Assembly (NCBI RefSeq): GCF_003674095.1
Contig: NZ_RDBF01000008.1
Coordinates: 62,001 to 126,000, forward strand
Source of the DNA: Aeromicrobium phragmitis
Lineage (GTDB): Bacteria; Actinomycetota; Actinomycetes; Propionibacteriales; Nocardioidaceae
Length of the DNA: 64,000 nt
Reading direction: 5' to 3'
The translations under genes and the position numbers were made by a program. The notes beneath the pieces are model-generated. The model searched no databases. It saw nothing but the letters and a program-made list of their open reading frames with translations, and was not told the DNA's origin. How positions within the stretch are numbered: the stretch's first letter is position 1; the number at the start of each line of letters is the position of its first letter. Shown piece by piece: positions 44,486-55,186 of the stretch.

Positions 44486-45850
44486 ATGACCTCTGACGGT
44501 CTTTTCGACCTGCCCGACGCGCCGCCGTCCCGGCCCGATTCGGGCGGGACGCTCGCCGGGAACCAGCACGCCTCGGCGCCACTCGCGGTGCGGATGCGAC
44601 CGCGCAGCCTCGACGAGCTCGTGGGGCAGCAGCATCTGCTCGCGCCGGGTTCGCCGCTGCGGCAGATGATCGACGGTCACAAGCCGCTCACCATCTTGCT
44701 CTGGGGACCTCCGGGCACCGGCAAGACGACGCTGGCGAGCCTCATCAGCGCCCAGACCGAACGGCGGTTCGTCGAGGTCTCGGCGGTCAGCGCCGGGGTC
44801 AAGGAGGTTCGTGAGGTCATCGCCGGCGCCCGCCGAGCGCTGGCGGCCACCGGCCAGGAGACCGTGCTGTTCGTCGACGAGGTGCACCGGTTCAGTAAGG
44901 CCCAGCAGGACGCGCTGCTCCCCGGCGTGGAGAATCGCTGGGTCAGCCTCGTCGCGGCCACGACCGAGAACCCGCACTTCAGCGTCATCTCGCCGTTGCT
45001 GAGCCGCTCGCTGCTACTCACCCTGGAATCGTTGACCGACGACGACGTCGCCACCCTCGTCGACCGCGCCCTCACGGACGAACGCGGTCTAGCCGGCGCG
45101 ATCACGCTCACCGACGACGCCCGAGAGCACGTGGTCCGGCTCGCCGGCGGCGACGGCCGGCGGGCGTTGACCTATCTCGAGGCGGCAGCCGGTGCGGCGA
45201 CGGCGCAGGGCAAGACGGAGATCACCGTCGAGGACGCCGCGCTCGCCGTCGACCGCGCCGCGGTGCGATACGACCGCCAGGGCGATCAGCACTACGACGT
45301 CACGAGCGCGTTCATCAAGTCGATCCGCGGCTCCGATGTCGACGCCGCGCTGCACTATCTGGCCCGGATGATCGAGGCGGGGGAAGACCCTCGGTTCATC
45401 GCCCGCCGACTCATGATCCACGCGAGCGAGGACATCGGCATGGCCGATCCCACGGCCCTGCCGGTGGCCACGGCGACCGCGCAGGCGGTGGCGATGATCG
45501 GCTTTCCCGAGGCGCGGATCCCGCTCGCGCAGGCCGTCATCCACCTGGCCACGGCACCGAAGTCGAACGCCGTCATCACCGCGATCGACGCGGCACTCGC
45601 CGATGTGCGAGCCGGCAAGGTCGGAGCCGTTCCACCGGCCCTGCGGGACGCCCACTACGCGGGGGCCAAGAAGCTCGGGCATGGGCACGACTACGTCTAC
45701 GCGCACGACGACCCGCGCGGTGTGGTCCCCCAGCAGTACGCGCCCGACGACGTCGACGGTGCGGAGTACTTCCGCCCGGGGCGTCACGGTGCTGAGGCCG
45801 CGCTTGCCGATCGCCTCGCCCGTATTCGCGCCATCCTCCGTGACCGGTAA
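44486..45850 (+). CDS. rarA: Replication-associated recombination ATPase RarA/MgsA
   Basis: 454 aa AAA+ protein. [20 protein letters not shown], Walker [14 protein letters not shown], Walker [16 protein letters not shown] and [18 protein letters not shown] are typical; the C-terminal tetramerisation domain includes [19 protein letters not shown]. It acts at stalled replication forks. It has its own leaderless promoter behind repeat locus B. Confidence 0.94.
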   Translation: MTSDGLFDLPDAPPSRPDSGGTLAGNQHASAPLAVRMRPRSLDELVGQQHLLAPGSPLRQMIDGHKPLTILLWGPPGTGKTTLASLISAQTERRFVEVSAVSAGVKEVREVIAGARRALAATGQETVLFVDEVHRFSKAQQDALLPGVENRWVSLVAATTENPHFSVISPLLSRSLLLTLESLTDDDVATLVDRALTDERGLAGAITLTDDAREHVVRLAGGDGRRALTYLEAAAGAATAQGKTEITVEDAALAVDRAAVRYDRQGDQHYDVTSAFIKSIRGSDVDAALHYLARMIEAGEDPRFIARRLMIHASEDIGMADPTALPVATATAQAVAMIGFPEARIPLAQAVIHLATAPKSNAVITAIDAALADVRAGKVGAVPPALRDAHYAGAKKLGHGHDYVYAHDDPRGVVPQQYAPDDVDGAEYFRPGRHGAEAALADRLARIRAILRDR

Positions 45851-45853
45851 CCT
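45848..45853 (+). promoter_or_regulatory. -10 box TAACCT, probable leaderless start
   Basis: TAACCT overlaps the rarA stop codon and ends 6 nt before ATG 45860. Confidence 0.4.
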
Positions 45854-45859
45854 CGTCGT

Positions 45860-46348
45860 ATGCCCTCTTCGGTCGACGTCGTCGTGCTCGGCGTGGCCGC
45901 GGTGCTCGCCGTGGTCGCGCTTGTCGCCGCGCTCGTCGCCCTGCGCGCGGTCCGGGAGGTCAAGGCGTTGCGCGCCTCCACGGCACCGGTCCGGGCGTCC
46001 GGCGAGCCCGAGCAGCACGGTGGTCAGGACCTCGAGGTCCGCCCGGCGGAGGCATCGCTCGTGGCACCCGCCTCGGCCCCCGAGGCTCGCATCATCGAGG
46101 GGCGCGTGATCGTCCCGCCGACCCAAGAGCAGCTCGTGGCCGCGCAGATGACTCGGCCCAGTGTGCGGATCGCCATCGTCGTCGCCGGGGTGATGCATGC
46201 TCTGCGCCCCGAGAGTCGTGACCGCATCGGTGGCCTCATGCGCCGCGAGTACCGCCAGCGGCGCCGGGCACGCCAGCGCGCGGCTCGCCGCGCCGCGCGC
46301 GTCGCCCCACCTCCTCCTGGCCAGACCGACGGATGGATGAGCTCATGA
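45860..46348 (+). CDS. Hypothetical membrane-anchored protein
   Basis: 162 aa. One N-terminal hydrophobic helix ([20 protein letters not shown]) is followed by an alanine/arginine/glutamate-rich region and a strongly basic stretch ([20 protein letters not shown]) near the C-terminus. No family recognised; proteins of this kind commonly lie between rarA and alaS in actinobacteria. It overlaps the next gene as ATGA. Confidence 0.68.
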   Translation: MPSSVDVVVLGVAAVLAVVALVAALVALRAVREVKALRASTAPVRASGEPEQHGGQDLEVRPAEASLVAPASAPEARIIEGRVIVPPTQEQLVAAQMTRPSVRIAIVVAGVMHALRPESRDRIGGLMRREYRQRRRARQRAARRAARVAPPPPGQTDGWMSS

Positions 46349-46617
46349 CCCCACGTGTCCTGTGGTTCGTCGCGGGAACCGCCGCCGGGGTGTACGCCTC
46401 GGTCAAGGCCCGGCGCGCCGCCTACCGCATGTCGATGCCCGGCCTCATCGATCAGGCGAGCGCGCTCGGCTCGGGCGTGCGCGCCTTCAACGCCGAGATG
46501 CGGGAGGGCATGCAGGCCAAGGAGTACCAACTGCGCTCCGAGGCGCTCGGCGCGCCGCAGCTCGATCCCGCCCCCACCGACCAGCCCCGACTGTCACTCG
46601 AGAAGGACCCCACCTGA
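46345..46617 (+). CDS. Small hypothetical protein (DUF6167-like)
   Basis: 90 aa: a short N-terminal hydrophobic segment ([18 protein letters not shown]), then a helical region ([20 protein letters not shown]) and a polar tail. Similar small proteins precede alaS in many actinobacteria; function unknown. ATG 46345 is chosen for its ATGA overlap with the previous stop; ATG 46333 is in frame. It shares one base with alaS. Confidence 0.7.
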   Translation: MTPRVLWFVAGTAAGVYASVKARRAAYRMSMPGLIDQASALGSGVRAFNAEMREGMQAKEYQLRSEALGAPQLDPAPTDQPRLSLEKDPT

Positions 46618-49268
46618 TGGACACCGCAGAGATCCGGCGCCGATTCCTCGCGCATTTCGAGGCCGCCGGCCACACGGTCGTGCCCTCGGCGCCGCTGCTG
46701 TTCGACGACCCCAATCTGCTGTTCGTCAACGCGGGCATGGTGCCGTTCAAGCCCTACTTCCTCGGTCAGGAGACGCCTCCGTTCGATCGGGCGACGAGTG
46801 TTCAAAAGTGCGTCCGCACCCTCGACATCGAGGAGGTCGGCAAGACCACCCGGCACGGCACGTTCTTCCAGATGAACGGCAACTTCAGCTTCGGCGACTA
46901 CTTCAAGGAAGGCGCCATCGAGCTGGCGTGGTCGCTCATCACCAACCCCGTCGACGCCGGCGGCCTCGGGTTCGACCCGGACCGGATCTGGGTGACCGTG
47001 CTGCACAGCGACACCGAGGCGCGCGAGCTGTGGAAGAAGATCGCCGGGCTTCCCGGCGAACGCATCCAGAACCGCGGCCTGCTCGACAACTACTGGAACA
47101 TGGGCGTTCCCGGTCCCGGCGGACCGTGCTCGGAGATCTATGTCGACCGCGGCCCGCAGTACGGCCCCGACGGCGGGCCGGAGGCCGATGAGGACCGGTT
47201 CCTGGAGATCTGGAACCTCGTCTTCATGCAGGAGGAGCTGAGCGAGGTCCGCGCGAAGGACGACTTCGACGTCCTCGCTCCCTTGCCGAAGAAGAACATC
47301 GACACCGGCATGGGCCTCGAGCGTGTCGCGTATCTCCTGCAGGGCAAGGAGAACATGTACGAGATCGACGAGGTCTTCCCGGTCATCGCCAGGGCCGCGG
47401 AGCTCTCGGGCAAGCGCTACGGCGCCGACCACGTCGACGACGTGCGCTTCCGGGTCATCGCCGATCACGTCCGCAGCGGCCTGATGCTCATCGGCGACGG
47501 CGTCACGCCGGGTAACGAGGCGCGAGGCTACGTGCTGCGCCGGCTGCTGCGCCGCGCGGTGCGCTCGATGCGCCTGCTGGGCTATGAGGGCCCGGCACTG
47601 CCCGAGCTCCTCCCGGTCAGCCTCGACCGCATGAAGCGTTCGTACCCCGAGCTGGAGGCCGACTTCGCCCGGATCAGCCAGGTCGCCTACGCCGAAGAGG
47701 AAGCGTTCCGCTCTACCTTGGCCAAGGGCACGCAGGTCTTCGACCTCGCCGCCGGTGAGACCAAGCGCACCGGTGCCTCGCGGCTCAGCGGCGACAAGGC
47801 TTTTCAGCTGCACGACACGTACGGCTTCCCGATCGATCTCACCCTCGAGATGGCCGCCGAGCAGGGGCTCAGCGTCGACGAGGAGGGCTTCCGCGGGCTC
47901 ATGGCCGAGCAGCGCGCGCGGGCCAAGGCCGATGCGAAGGCCAAGAAGGGCAGTCACGCCGACACGACGCTCTACCGCGAGACGCTCGACGCCCACGGCC
48001 CCACCGACTGGCAGGCGTACACGACGCTCAGCACCGAGTCCCGTGTGCTGGCGCTGTACGCGCAGGGCGCCGCCACACCCGCGGCCGGTGCAGGCACTCT
48101 TGCCGAGGTCGTGCTCGATCGCACCCCGTTCTACGCCGAGTCCGGCGGTCAGAATGCCGACGCGGGCACGCTGGTGTGGGACGGCGGCCGCGCCGAGGTC
48201 CTCGACGTCCAGCGGCCGGTCCGCGGGCTCGTCGTACACCAGGTGCGCGTCCTCGAGGGCGAGCTCACCGTCGACGTGCTGCTGTCCGCCGACGTCGACC
48301 GCGAGTGGCGCGTCGGCGCCTGCCAGGCGCACTCGGGTACCCACGTGGTGCACGCCGCGCTACGTGAGGTCCTCGGCCCCACGGCGCTGCAGTCCGGCTC
48401 GTACAACCGGCCCGGCTACCTGCGTCTCGACTTCGGCTGGAACGGCGCCCTGTCGCCCGAACAGCTCCACGACGTCGAAGAAGCGTCCAACCGGGCTCTG
48501 CGTGAGGATCTGCCGGTCTCGGCGGCGATCATGCCGCTGCCCAAGGCCCGCGAGATCGGCGCGCTCGCCCTGTTCGGTGAGACGTATGGCGAGGACGTGC
48601 GCGTCGTCGAGATCGGCGGGCCTTGGTCGCGGGAGCTGTGCGGTGGCACCCATGTGCAGCGCTCGAGCCAGATCGGCACCGTCGTGGTCACCTCCGACTC
48701 CTCGGTCGGCGCGGGTAACCGCCGCGTCGAGGCGCTCGTCGGCATCGAGGGCTTCCGCTACCTCGCCAAGGAACGCGACCTCGTGCTCCAGCTGACCGAC
48801 CTGCTCAAAACCAAGCCCGACGACGTGCCCGGTCGAGTCCAGGATCTCGTCAGCCGGCTCCGGGCGAGCGAGAAGGAACTCGAACGACTCAAGTCCGCGC
48901 AGCTGCTCGGTGCTGCCGGCGACCTCGCCAAGAACGCCAAGGACGTCGACGGCGTGGCCTTGGTCGCCCACCGGGCCGACGGCGTCGGTGGCGGCGACGT
49001 TCGCCAGATGGCTCTCGACATCCGCGGCCGTCTCCAGGACCGGCCGGCAGTCGTCGTCGTGATCGGCACGGCGGGCGACAAGCCGAGCGTGGTCGTCGCG
49101 GTCAACCCGGCCGCGCAGGAGCGGGGCATTGCGGCGAACCAGCTGGTCGGCGTCATCGGCGAGAAGATCGGCGGACGCGGCGGCGGCAAGGCCGACGTCG
49201 CGCAGGGCGGCGGCAGCGACCTCGCGGGAATCGACGCCGCGTTCGCCGCGGTCGAGGCGGCGCTCTGA
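46617..49268 (+). CDS. alaS: Alanyl-tRNA synthetase
   Basis: 883 aa, usual length. The N-terminus [20 protein letters not shown] and [13 protein letters not shown] with [20 protein letters not shown] form the catalytic core; the editing domain carries both zinc motifs (HSGTHVVHA and CGGTHVQRS), and the C-Ala domain ends the protein ([15 protein letters not shown]). ATG 46617 overlaps the previous stop by one base. ruvX follows after 2 bp. Confidence 0.97.
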   Translation: MDTAEIRRRFLAHFEAAGHTVVPSAPLLFDDPNLLFVNAGMVPFKPYFLGQETPPFDRATSVQKCVRTLDIEEVGKTTRHGTFFQMNGNFSFGDYFKEGAIELAWSLITNPVDAGGLGFDPDRIWVTVLHSDTEARELWKKIAGLPGERIQNRGLLDNYWNMGVPGPGGPCSEIYVDRGPQYGPDGGPEADEDRFLEIWNLVFMQEELSEVRAKDDFDVLAPLPKKNIDTGMGLERVAYLLQGKENMYEIDEVFPVIARAAELSGKRYGADHVDDVRFRVIADHVRSGLMLIGDGVTPGNEARGYVLRRLLRRAVRSMRLLGYEGPALPELLPVSLDRMKRSYPELEADFARISQVAYAEEEAFRSTLAKGTQVFDLAAGETKRTGASRLSGDKAFQLHDTYGFPIDLTLEMAAEQGLSVDEEGFRGLMAEQRARAKADAKAKKGSHADTTLYRETLDAHGPTDWQAYTTLSTESRVLALYAQGAATPAAGAGTLAEVVLDRTPFYAESGGQNADAGTLVWDGGRAEVLDVQRPVRGLVVHQVRVLEGELTVDVLLSADVDREWRVGACQAHSGTHVVHAALREVLGPTALQSGSYNRPGYLRLDFGWNGALSPEQLHDVEEASNRALREDLPVSAAIMPLPKAREIGALALFGETYGEDVRVVEIGGPWSRELCGGTHVQRSSQIGTVVVTSDSSVGAGNRRVEALVGIEGFRYLAKERDLVLQLTDLLKTKPDDVPGRVQDLVSRLRASEKELERLKSAQLLGAAGDLAKNAKDVDGVALVAHRADGVGGGDVRQMALDIRGRLQDRPAVVVVIGTAGDKPSVVVAVNPAAQERGIAANQLVGVIGEKIGGRGGGKADVAQGGGSDLAGIDAAFAAVEAAL

Positions 49269-49270
49269 AC

Positions 49271-49741
49271 ATGCGACGAGGGCGTCGGCTCGGGATCGAC
49301 GTGGGCGAGGTCCGCATCGGGGTGGCGAGCTGCGACCCCGACGGCACGATCGCCACTCCGGTCGAGACCGTCCCGGCCCGTGGCGGCGACCCGATCGCCC
49401 GGATCGCGGCGCTGGTCCGCGAGTACGAGGCCATCGAGTGCGTCGTCGGCCTGCCCGTCGGCCTGTCCGGTCGCGAGGGTGCCGCGGCCGCCAAGGCGCG
49501 CGACTTCGCGACGCAGCTCCTGGCTGCGATCCCCGGCGTGTCGGTACGGTTGGTCGACGAACGGATGTCCACGGTCACGGCGAGCTCGCAGTTGCGAGCG
49601 TCGGGGCGCACGGCGAAGTCCTCGCGCTCGGTCATCGATCAGGCCGCGGCGACCGTGATCTTGCAGACGGCGCTCGACGCCGAACGGACCCGGGGAGCGG
49701 CCCCGGGGGAACTCCTCGACGATGGGATCGAGACGACATGA
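49271..49741 (+). CDS. ruvX: Putative Holliday junction resolvase / pre-16S rRNA nuclease RuvX (YqgF)
   Basis: 156 aa RNase H-like fold. LGIDVGEVRIGVASCDPDG has the first catalytic aspartate, CVVGLPVGLSG the central glutamate region and RLVDERMSTVTAS the C-terminal motif. The family matures 16S rRNA and has been proposed as a resolvase. Position alaS-ruvX-mltG-aroE is standard. The stop overlaps mltG. Confidence 0.93.
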   Translation: MRRGRRLGIDVGEVRIGVASCDPDGTIATPVETVPARGGDPIARIAALVREYEAIECVVGLPVGLSGREGAAAAKARDFATQLLAAIPGVSVRLVDERMSTVTASSQLRASGRTAKSSRSVIDQAAATVILQTALDAERTRGAAPGELLDDGIETT

Positions 49742-50886
49742 GCAACGACAGCGGGCTGGATCTGCTGACCGGAGGCGGCGCGGACGGTTCGGGGGACGAC
49801 GGCAACGGCAACGGCAACGGCCGGGGCGGCCGCCGCCGCGCGGAGCCGCCACGGCGCTCCGGACGCGGCAAACTCCTCGCGGCGCTCGTGGTGATCGTGG
49901 TGCTGTGCGCGGGAGGCTTCTGGGCTTTCGGTGAGGTCCGGGACCGGTTCGGCGCTCCGGACGACTACAGCGGCGAGGGATCGGGCGAGGTCACGGTGCA
50001 GATCGCCGAGGGCGCGAACGGCGCCCAGATCGCCCAGACGCTGTATGAGAACGACGTCGTCGCGTCCACGGAGGCGTTCTACCGCTTGTCGATGTCTGAT
50101 CAGCGAGCCCAGACGATTCAACCCGGCACGTATCAGCTTCGGCAGAAGATGTCCGCCAAGGCGGCGCTCGATGCGCTCGTGGACCGCGCCAATCGCGTCG
50201 AATCGCGGGTGACGGTGCCCGAAGGCACTCGGGTCGACGACATCGTGCAGCTGATCGCCGAGAACACCGACATCACCGCTGAGGACCTCGAAGCGGCGCT
50301 CGCCGATCCGGCCGGTATCGGGCTGCCCGAGGTGGCCCAGGGCAATCCGGAGGGGTATCTCTTCCCCGAGACGTACTTCGTGGAGCCCGACACCACCGCC
50401 ACGCAGCTGCTCAGCCAGATGGTGCAGCAGACCGTGCAGGTCACCGATGAGCTGGGCATCGAGGAGCGGGCCGCAGCCCTCGGCTACAACGCCGAGGAGA
50501 TCATGACGATCGCCAGCATCCTCGAGTGGGAGGTCAACAACGAGGAGGACTTCCGCAAGGCGGCGCGGGTGATCTACAACCGACTCGACGTGGGCGAGGC
50601 CCTGCGGATGGACTCCACCGTCCACTACGTGAGCGGCCGTCGCGGTGACGCGTTCACCACCGACGAGGAGCGCAACGCCGACTCGCCGTACAACACCTAC
50701 CGTTACCCGGGCCTGCCGCCCGGACCGATCGGCTCGCCGGGTAAGGCGGCCATCGAGGCGGCATTGAACCCGGCGGAGGGAGAGTGGATGTACTTCGTCG
50801 CCGACGTCGAGACCGGTGAGACGACGTTCACGAACACCTATGCCGAGCACCAGCAGGCGTGTCGCGACGCCGGTTTCGAGTGCTGA
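49738..50886 (+). CDS. mltG: Endolytic murein transglycosylase MltG
   Basis: 382 aa. A Gly/Asn/Arg-rich cytoplasmic part of about 45 residues is followed by one transmembrane helix (LLAALVVIVVLCAGGFWAF), a LysM-like region and the YceG domain. The catalytic glutamate is in IASILEWEVN, and the end has RYPGLPPGPIGSPGKAAIEA. It terminates growing glycan strands during wall synthesis. ATG 49738 is coupled to ruvX. Confidence 0.93.
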   Translation: MSNDSGLDLLTGGGADGSGDDGNGNGNGRGGRRRAEPPRRSGRGKLLAALVVIVVLCAGGFWAFGEVRDRFGAPDDYSGEGSGEVTVQIAEGANGAQIAQTLYENDVVASTEAFYRLSMSDQRAQTIQPGTYQLRQKMSAKAALDALVDRANRVESRVTVPEGTRVDDIVQLIAENTDITAEDLEAALADPAGIGLPEVAQGNPEGYLFPETYFVEPDTTATQLLSQMVQQTVQVTDELGIEERAAALGYNAEEIMTIASILEWEVNNEEDFRKAARVIYNRLDVGEALRMDSTVHYVSGRRGDAFTTDEERNADSPYNTYRYPGLPPGPIGSPGKAAIEAALNPAEGEWMYFVADVETGETTFTNTYAEHQQACRDAGFEC

Positions 50887-51701
50887 TGGCCGCGCCACGC
50901 CGGTGCGCCGTCGTCGGTCGCCCCATCACGCATTCGCTGTCCCCGGTCATGCACCGGGCCGCGTACGACGCCCTCGGGCTCGACTGGAGCTACGAAGCGC
51001 TCGACGTGGGTCCGGGCGGGCTCACCGCGTTCACCGAGCACCTCGACGAGGCATGGCGCGGGCTCTCGGTCACGATGCCGCTGAAGCGCGAGGCCGCCGA
51101 GCTCGCCGTGCATCGCAGCGACGACGTGACGTTCCTGGGAGTCGCGAACACGCTGGTGCGCGAGCACGACGGCTGGCACGCCAGCAACACCGACGTCCCC
51201 GGTGCCTTGACCGCCTTGCGCGAGGCGGGCGTCGAGTGCGTCCGTCACGTGCGCGTGCTCGGCGGCGGAGCCACGGCTGCGTCGCTCGTGCTCGCCGCTC
51301 ATCGGCTCGGTGCGTCCCGCGTCAGCCTGCACCTGCGTGAGCCGGCACGAGCGGCGGAGACGCTCGAGGTCGCCCGTGCTCTCGGCATGGAGGTCGACGT
51401 CGTCGGCCTCGAGACGCCGGTCCTCGACCCCGTGGACCTCCTGGTCAACACCATCCCGCCGACGGCCACCGCCGGCCGGTCACACGAACTCGTCGAAGCC
51501 TCGGGCGCGGTCTTCGAGGCGCTCTACGACCCGTGGCCCTCGCCCCTGCTGCGGGCCGCGGAGGAAGAGGGCCTCCCGGCGTGCTCGGGCCTCGACCTCC
51601 TGGTGCACCAGGCCGTGCTCCAAGTCGTGGCGATGACCGGTCAGGTCGTCGATCCACAGGTGCTTCGCGCGCCCGCGTTCGACGCGGTCGCGGCGCGATA
51701 G
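50886..51701 (+). CDS. aroE: Shikimate dehydrogenase
   Basis: 271 aa. VVGRPITHSLSPVMHRAAYD binds shikimate, TMPLKREAAELA has the catalytic lysine and ASNTDVPGAL the aspartate; the nucleotide loop is VLGGGATAASLVLAA. It reduces 3-dehydroshikimate with NADPH. Start shares one base with the mltG stop. The A24 peptidase gene after it has its own promoter. Confidence 0.93.
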   Translation: MAAPRRCAVVGRPITHSLSPVMHRAAYDALGLDWSYEALDVGPGGLTAFTEHLDEAWRGLSVTMPLKREAAELAVHRSDDVTFLGVANTLVREHDGWHASNTDVPGALTALREAGVECVRHVRVLGGGATAASLVLAAHRLGASRVSLHLREPARAAETLEVARALGMEVDVVGLETPVLDPVDLLVNTIPPTATAGRSHELVEASGAVFEALYDPWPSPLLRAAEEEGLPACSGLDLLVHQAVLQVVAMTGQVVDPQVLRAPAFDAVAAR

Positions 51702-51704
51702 TCT
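51699..51704 (+). promoter_or_regulatory. -10 box TAGTCT, probable leaderless start
   Basis: TAGTCT overlaps the aroE stop (TAG) and ends 6 nt before GTG 51711. Confidence 0.45.
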
Positions 51705-51710
51705 CGCGAC

Positions 51711-52376
51711 GTGCCGCCCGCCGCCTCGCTCGCCGTCGTCGTCGCCGCCGTCTTCGCGGCACTCACCCGGTGGTGGCTCGCTCGCTTACCTGAGCCGGAC
51801 GAGCCCGACGAGGACAAGGTGGCGTACGCGCAACTCGCTCAGCCGCCGTTCCTCGCCCTGGCGTGCGCGGTCGCGGGCGCGGTACTCGCGGCATGTGCGG
51901 TCTGGCAACTGCCGGAGCCGCTCGTCCCGGTCTGGACCCTGCTGGCGGCGATGACACCGGTCCTCGCCTACGTCGACGCCCGAACGCATCTGCTGCCGTT
52001 CCTGATGGTGGCCCCGCTCTACGTCGGCACGTGGCTGCTCACCCTCGCCGTCGCGTGGGCCGGCGACGACTGGTCGATCGCTCGCGATGCGCTGGTCGGC
52101 AACGTCGCCGTGTTCGCGACGTTCGTCCTCCTGTACGTCGTCGCCGGTCGCTTCTTCGCCGGTGGCTTCGGCTACGGCGACGTTCGGCTCTCGGCGGTCC
52201 TCGGCGTGGCACTCGGGCCGTTGGGTCTCACGGCGTCATTCGTCGGCCTCTACGCGGGCTTCGTCATCGCCGCCGTGGTCGGGATCGTGCGCAACCGCGG
52301 GCGCGTCCGCGGGGGCCCGCCGATCGCGTTCGGACCGGCGATGCTGCTGGGCGCCTTCGTCGGCACGTTCGTGTGA
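51711..52376 (+). CDS. A24 family prepilin peptidase-like protein
   Basis: 221 aa with about six hydrophobic helices. The two aspartates of the family are present: [11 protein letters not shown] and [15 protein letters not shown]. No N-terminal methylase domain with CxxC pairs is present, so it corresponds to the short form. It would process type IV prepilins or Tad/Flp pilins, but no pilin genes are in the window. A homologue sits at the same place in mycobacteria. Confidence 0.85.
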   Translation: MPPAASLAVVVAAVFAALTRWWLARLPEPDEPDEDKVAYAQLAQPPFLALACAVAGAVLAACAVWQLPEPLVPVWTLLAAMTPVLAYVDARTHLLPFLMVAPLYVGTWLLTLAVAWAGDDWSIARDALVGNVAVFATFVLLYVVAGRFFAGGFGYGDVRLSAVLGVALGPLGLTASFVGLYAGFVIAAVVGIVRNRGRVRGGPPIAFGPAMLLGAFVGTFV

Positions 52377-52422
52377 CGGGCGCGTTCGGGGGCGACGCCG
52401 CCCCCGTGGAAGAATCGGCCCC

Positions 52423-53601
52423 ATGCTTCGTTGGTTGACGGCCGGGGAATCCCACGGCCCTGCGCTGGTGGCCACCCTCGACGGACTCCCGGCCGGAGTC
52501 CAGGTCGCGAGCAAGGAGATCCAGGCGGCGCTCGCGCGGCGACGTCTCGGCTACGGCCGCGGCGCGCGCATGAACTTCGAGGCCGATGAGCTCGAGATCA
52601 TCGGCGGGATCCGCCACGGTCGCACCCTCGGCAGCCCGATCGCGCTGCGCATCGGCAACAGCGAATGGCCCAAGTGGGAGCGCGTCATGGCGGCCGACCC
52701 GGTCGACGCCGACGAGCTGGCCGGCCTCAAACGCAACGCCCCGCTCACCCGGCCTCGGCCCGGTCACGCTGACCTCGCGGGCATGCAGAAGTACGACTTC
52801 GATGAGGCGCGGCCGATTCTGGAACGTGCGAGTGCGCGTGAAACGGCGGCTCGGGTCGCGCTCGGCGAGATCGCCGCCCGATTCCTCGAGCAGGCCGCGG
52901 GAGCGACGATCGTCAGTCACGTCGTCCAGATCGGCAGCGTGGCGGCGCCGGCGGGTCACCTGCCCACGCACGCCGACGTCGAGCGTCTCGATGCCGATCC
53001 CGTGCGATGCTTCGACGCTGCGGCCTCGGAGGCCATGGTCGCCGAGATCGACGCGGCGCACAAAGACGGTGACACGCTCGGCGGCGTGGTCGAGGTGCTC
53101 GTCGACGGTCTCCCGCCGGGCCTCGGCTCGCACACCCAGTGGGACCGCAGGCTCGACAGCCGGCTGGCCGGCGCCCTCATGGGCATTCAGGCGATCAAGG
53201 GCGTCGAGCTCGGCGACGGATTCGAGCTGGCCCGCACCCGGGGTTCGGCAGCGCACGACGAGATCGTCCCGACGCCGGAGGGCATCCGCCGGGCGAGCGG
53301 TCGTTCCGGCGGCACCGAGGGCGGCATGACCACGGGCGAGGTGCTTCGCGTCCGCGCGGCGATGAAGCCGATCGCCACGGTGCCGCGCGCGCTGCGCACC
53401 GTCGACGTCGCGACCGGCGAGGAAGCCGTCGCGCATCACCAGCGTTCCGACGTATGCGCCGTGCCGGCCGCGGGCATCGTGGCGGAAGCCATGGTCGCGC
53501 TGGTCGTCGCAGGCGCGGTGCTGGAGAAGTTCGGCGGCGACTCGGTGGGGGAGACCTGCCGCAACGTGGAGTCCTACCTGAACCACCTGAGGTTCCGGTG
53601 A
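52423..53601 (+). CDS. aroC: Chorismate synthase
   Basis: 392 aa. [42 protein letters not shown]-type FMN region, [17 protein letters not shown] and [13 protein letters not shown] are family signatures. It converts EPSP to chorismate using reduced FMN. The stop overlaps aroK as GTGA. Together aroC-aroK-aroB form a coupled shikimate block. Confidence 0.97.
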   Translation: MLRWLTAGESHGPALVATLDGLPAGVQVASKEIQAALARRRLGYGRGARMNFEADELEIIGGIRHGRTLGSPIALRIGNSEWPKWERVMAADPVDADELAGLKRNAPLTRPRPGHADLAGMQKYDFDEARPILERASARETAARVALGEIAARFLEQAAGATIVSHVVQIGSVAAPAGHLPTHADVERLDADPVRCFDAAASEAMVAEIDAAHKDGDTLGGVVEVLVDGLPPGLGSHTQWDRRLDSRLAGALMGIQAIKGVELGDGFELARTRGSAAHDEIVPTPEGIRRASGRSGGTEGGMTTGEVLRVRAAMKPIATVPRALRTVDVATGEEAVAHHQRSDVCAVPAAGIVAEAMVALVVAGAVLEKFGGDSVGETCRNVESYLNHLRFR

Positions 53602-54107
53602 AGCCCGCCGTCGTCCTGGTCGGACCGCCCGGCGCCGGCAAGTCCACGGTCGCGGCCATCGTCGCGTCGCGCCTCGGACTCGCCGTCCGGGACACCGACG
53701 ACGACATCGAGGCCGAGCAGGGGATCTCGGTGCAGGACATCTTCGTGGAGGCCGGTGAGCCGCGGTTCCGCGAGCTCGAGCACCGGGCCGTGGCGCGCGC
53801 CCTCTCCGAGCACGACGGCGTGGTGTCGCTCGGCGGTGGCGCCCCCCTGCACCCGCAGACCCGGCAGTTGCTGCGCGACCACCGAGTGGTCTTCCTCGAC
53901 GTCGGACTCGCCCAGGCCGCAGCCCGAGTCGGACTGAATTCCGGCCGCCCGTTGCTCCTCGGCAACGTCCGCGGGCAGCTCAAGCGGCTCATGGACGAAC
54001 GCCGCCCGGTCTACACCGAGGTCGCATCGGTCAGGATCGACACCGACGGTCGCACGCCCGAGGAGGTCGCCGAGGCCGTCGTCGACGTGGTGAAGGAGAG
54101 CCGATGA
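53598..54107 (+). CDS. aroK: Shikimate kinase
   Basis: 169 aa. Walker [10 protein letters not shown] is at the N-terminus; [11 protein letters not shown] binds shikimate, and [14 protein letters not shown] is the glycine-rich Walker B-like loop. RPLLLG with a following lid arginine is present. GTG 53598 overlaps the aroC stop; the stop overlaps aroB. Confidence 0.95.
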   Translation: MKPAVVLVGPPGAGKSTVAAIVASRLGLAVRDTDDDIEAEQGISVQDIFVEAGEPRFRELEHRAVARALSEHDGVVSLGGGAPLHPQTRQLLRDHRVVFLDVGLAQAAARVGLNSGRPLLLGNVRGQLKRLMDERRPVYTEVASVRIDTDGRTPEEVAEAVVDVVKESR

Positions 54108-55186
54108 GCCGCCGGTTGCACGTCGCGACGGCGCATCCGTATGACGTCCACGTTGAGCACGGCGCCGATGCGCAGTTGCCCGGACTCGTCCCGCAGGACA
54201 CCGAGCGCGTCGCGATCGTGCACAGTCCGGCGGTCACCGATCGCGCCGAGCGGCTCGCCGGCACGCTGTCGCATCAGCAGGTGCTGCTCATCGAGACGCC
54301 CGACGGCGAACAGGCCAAGACCCCCGAGTTTCTGGCCCATTGCTGGAGCCGACTGGCCCAGCACGGCTACACCCGCTCGGACCTCGTCGTCGGTGTCGGC
54401 GGCGGGGCCACCACCGACCTCGCCGGTTTCCTCGCGGCCAGCTGGCTGCGCGGGGTGCGGTTCGTCACCGTGCCGACGACCGTCCTGGGGATGGTCGACG
54501 CCGCCGTGGGCGGCAAGACCGGGATCAATCTTCGCGAGGGCAAGAACCTCGTCGGAGCGTTCCACGAGCCCATCGGCGTGCTCTGCGACCTGGAGGCGCT
54601 GGCGACCCTTCCGGCGGCCGAGATCCGCAGCGGGCTGGCCGAGATCGTCAAGTGCGGGTTCATCGCCGATCCGCAGATCCTCGACGTCGTCGAGGCCGAT
54701 CCAGCGGCGGCAGCCGATCCGCACGACGCGGTGCTCGCCGACCTCATCGCCCGCGGGATCGCGGTCAAGGCCGCGACGGTCGCCGGTGATCTCACCGAGC
54801 GCGGCCCCGGGGGCCTCATCGGCCGTGAGGCCCTCAACTACGGCCACACGCTCGGCCATGCGATCGAGCGTCACGAGCAGTACCGGGTCCGGCACGGCGA
54901 GGCGATCAGCATCGGCATGGTGTTCGTGGCCGAGTTGGCGCACCGGTCGGGACACATCGACTCGCGCTTGCTCGCCCGCCACCGCAGGGTGCTCGACGTC
55001 CTCGGCCTGCCCACCACGTACCGCGACGGGCTCTTCGACGCGTTGCTCGACGGCATGCGCCTGGACAAGAAGTCGCGCGGTTCGACCTTGCGGTTCGTCG
55101 TGTTGCACGGCCTCGCTGCGCCGGCGATCCTCGCCGGGCCGGACGCGGCCCTGCTGCGTGGCAGCTACGAGGCGATCGTCGAGTGA
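54104..55186 (+). CDS. aroB: 3-dehydroquinate synthase
   Basis: 360 aa. VVGVGGGATTDLAGFLAASW for NAD and VPTTVLGMVDAAVGGKTGIN for substrate are diagnostic; metal ligands are in EIVKCGF, NYGHTLGHAIE and the KKSRGSTLRFVVL region. It makes 3-dehydroquinate from DAHP. It overlaps both neighbours by four bases. Confidence 0.97.
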   Translation: MSRRLHVATAHPYDVHVEHGADAQLPGLVPQDTERVAIVHSPAVTDRAERLAGTLSHQQVLLIETPDGEQAKTPEFLAHCWSRLAQHGYTRSDLVVGVGGGATTDLAGFLAASWLRGVRFVTVPTTVLGMVDAAVGGKTGINLREGKNLVGAFHEPIGVLCDLEALATLPAAEIRSGLAEIVKCGFIADPQILDVVEADPAAAADPHDAVLADLIARGIAVKAATVAGDLTERGPGGLIGREALNYGHTLGHAIERHEQYRVRHGEAISIGMVFVAELAHRSGHIDSRLLARHRRVLDVLGLPTTYRDGLFDALLDGMRLDKKSRGSTLRFVVLHGLAAPAILAGPDAALLRGSYEAIVE

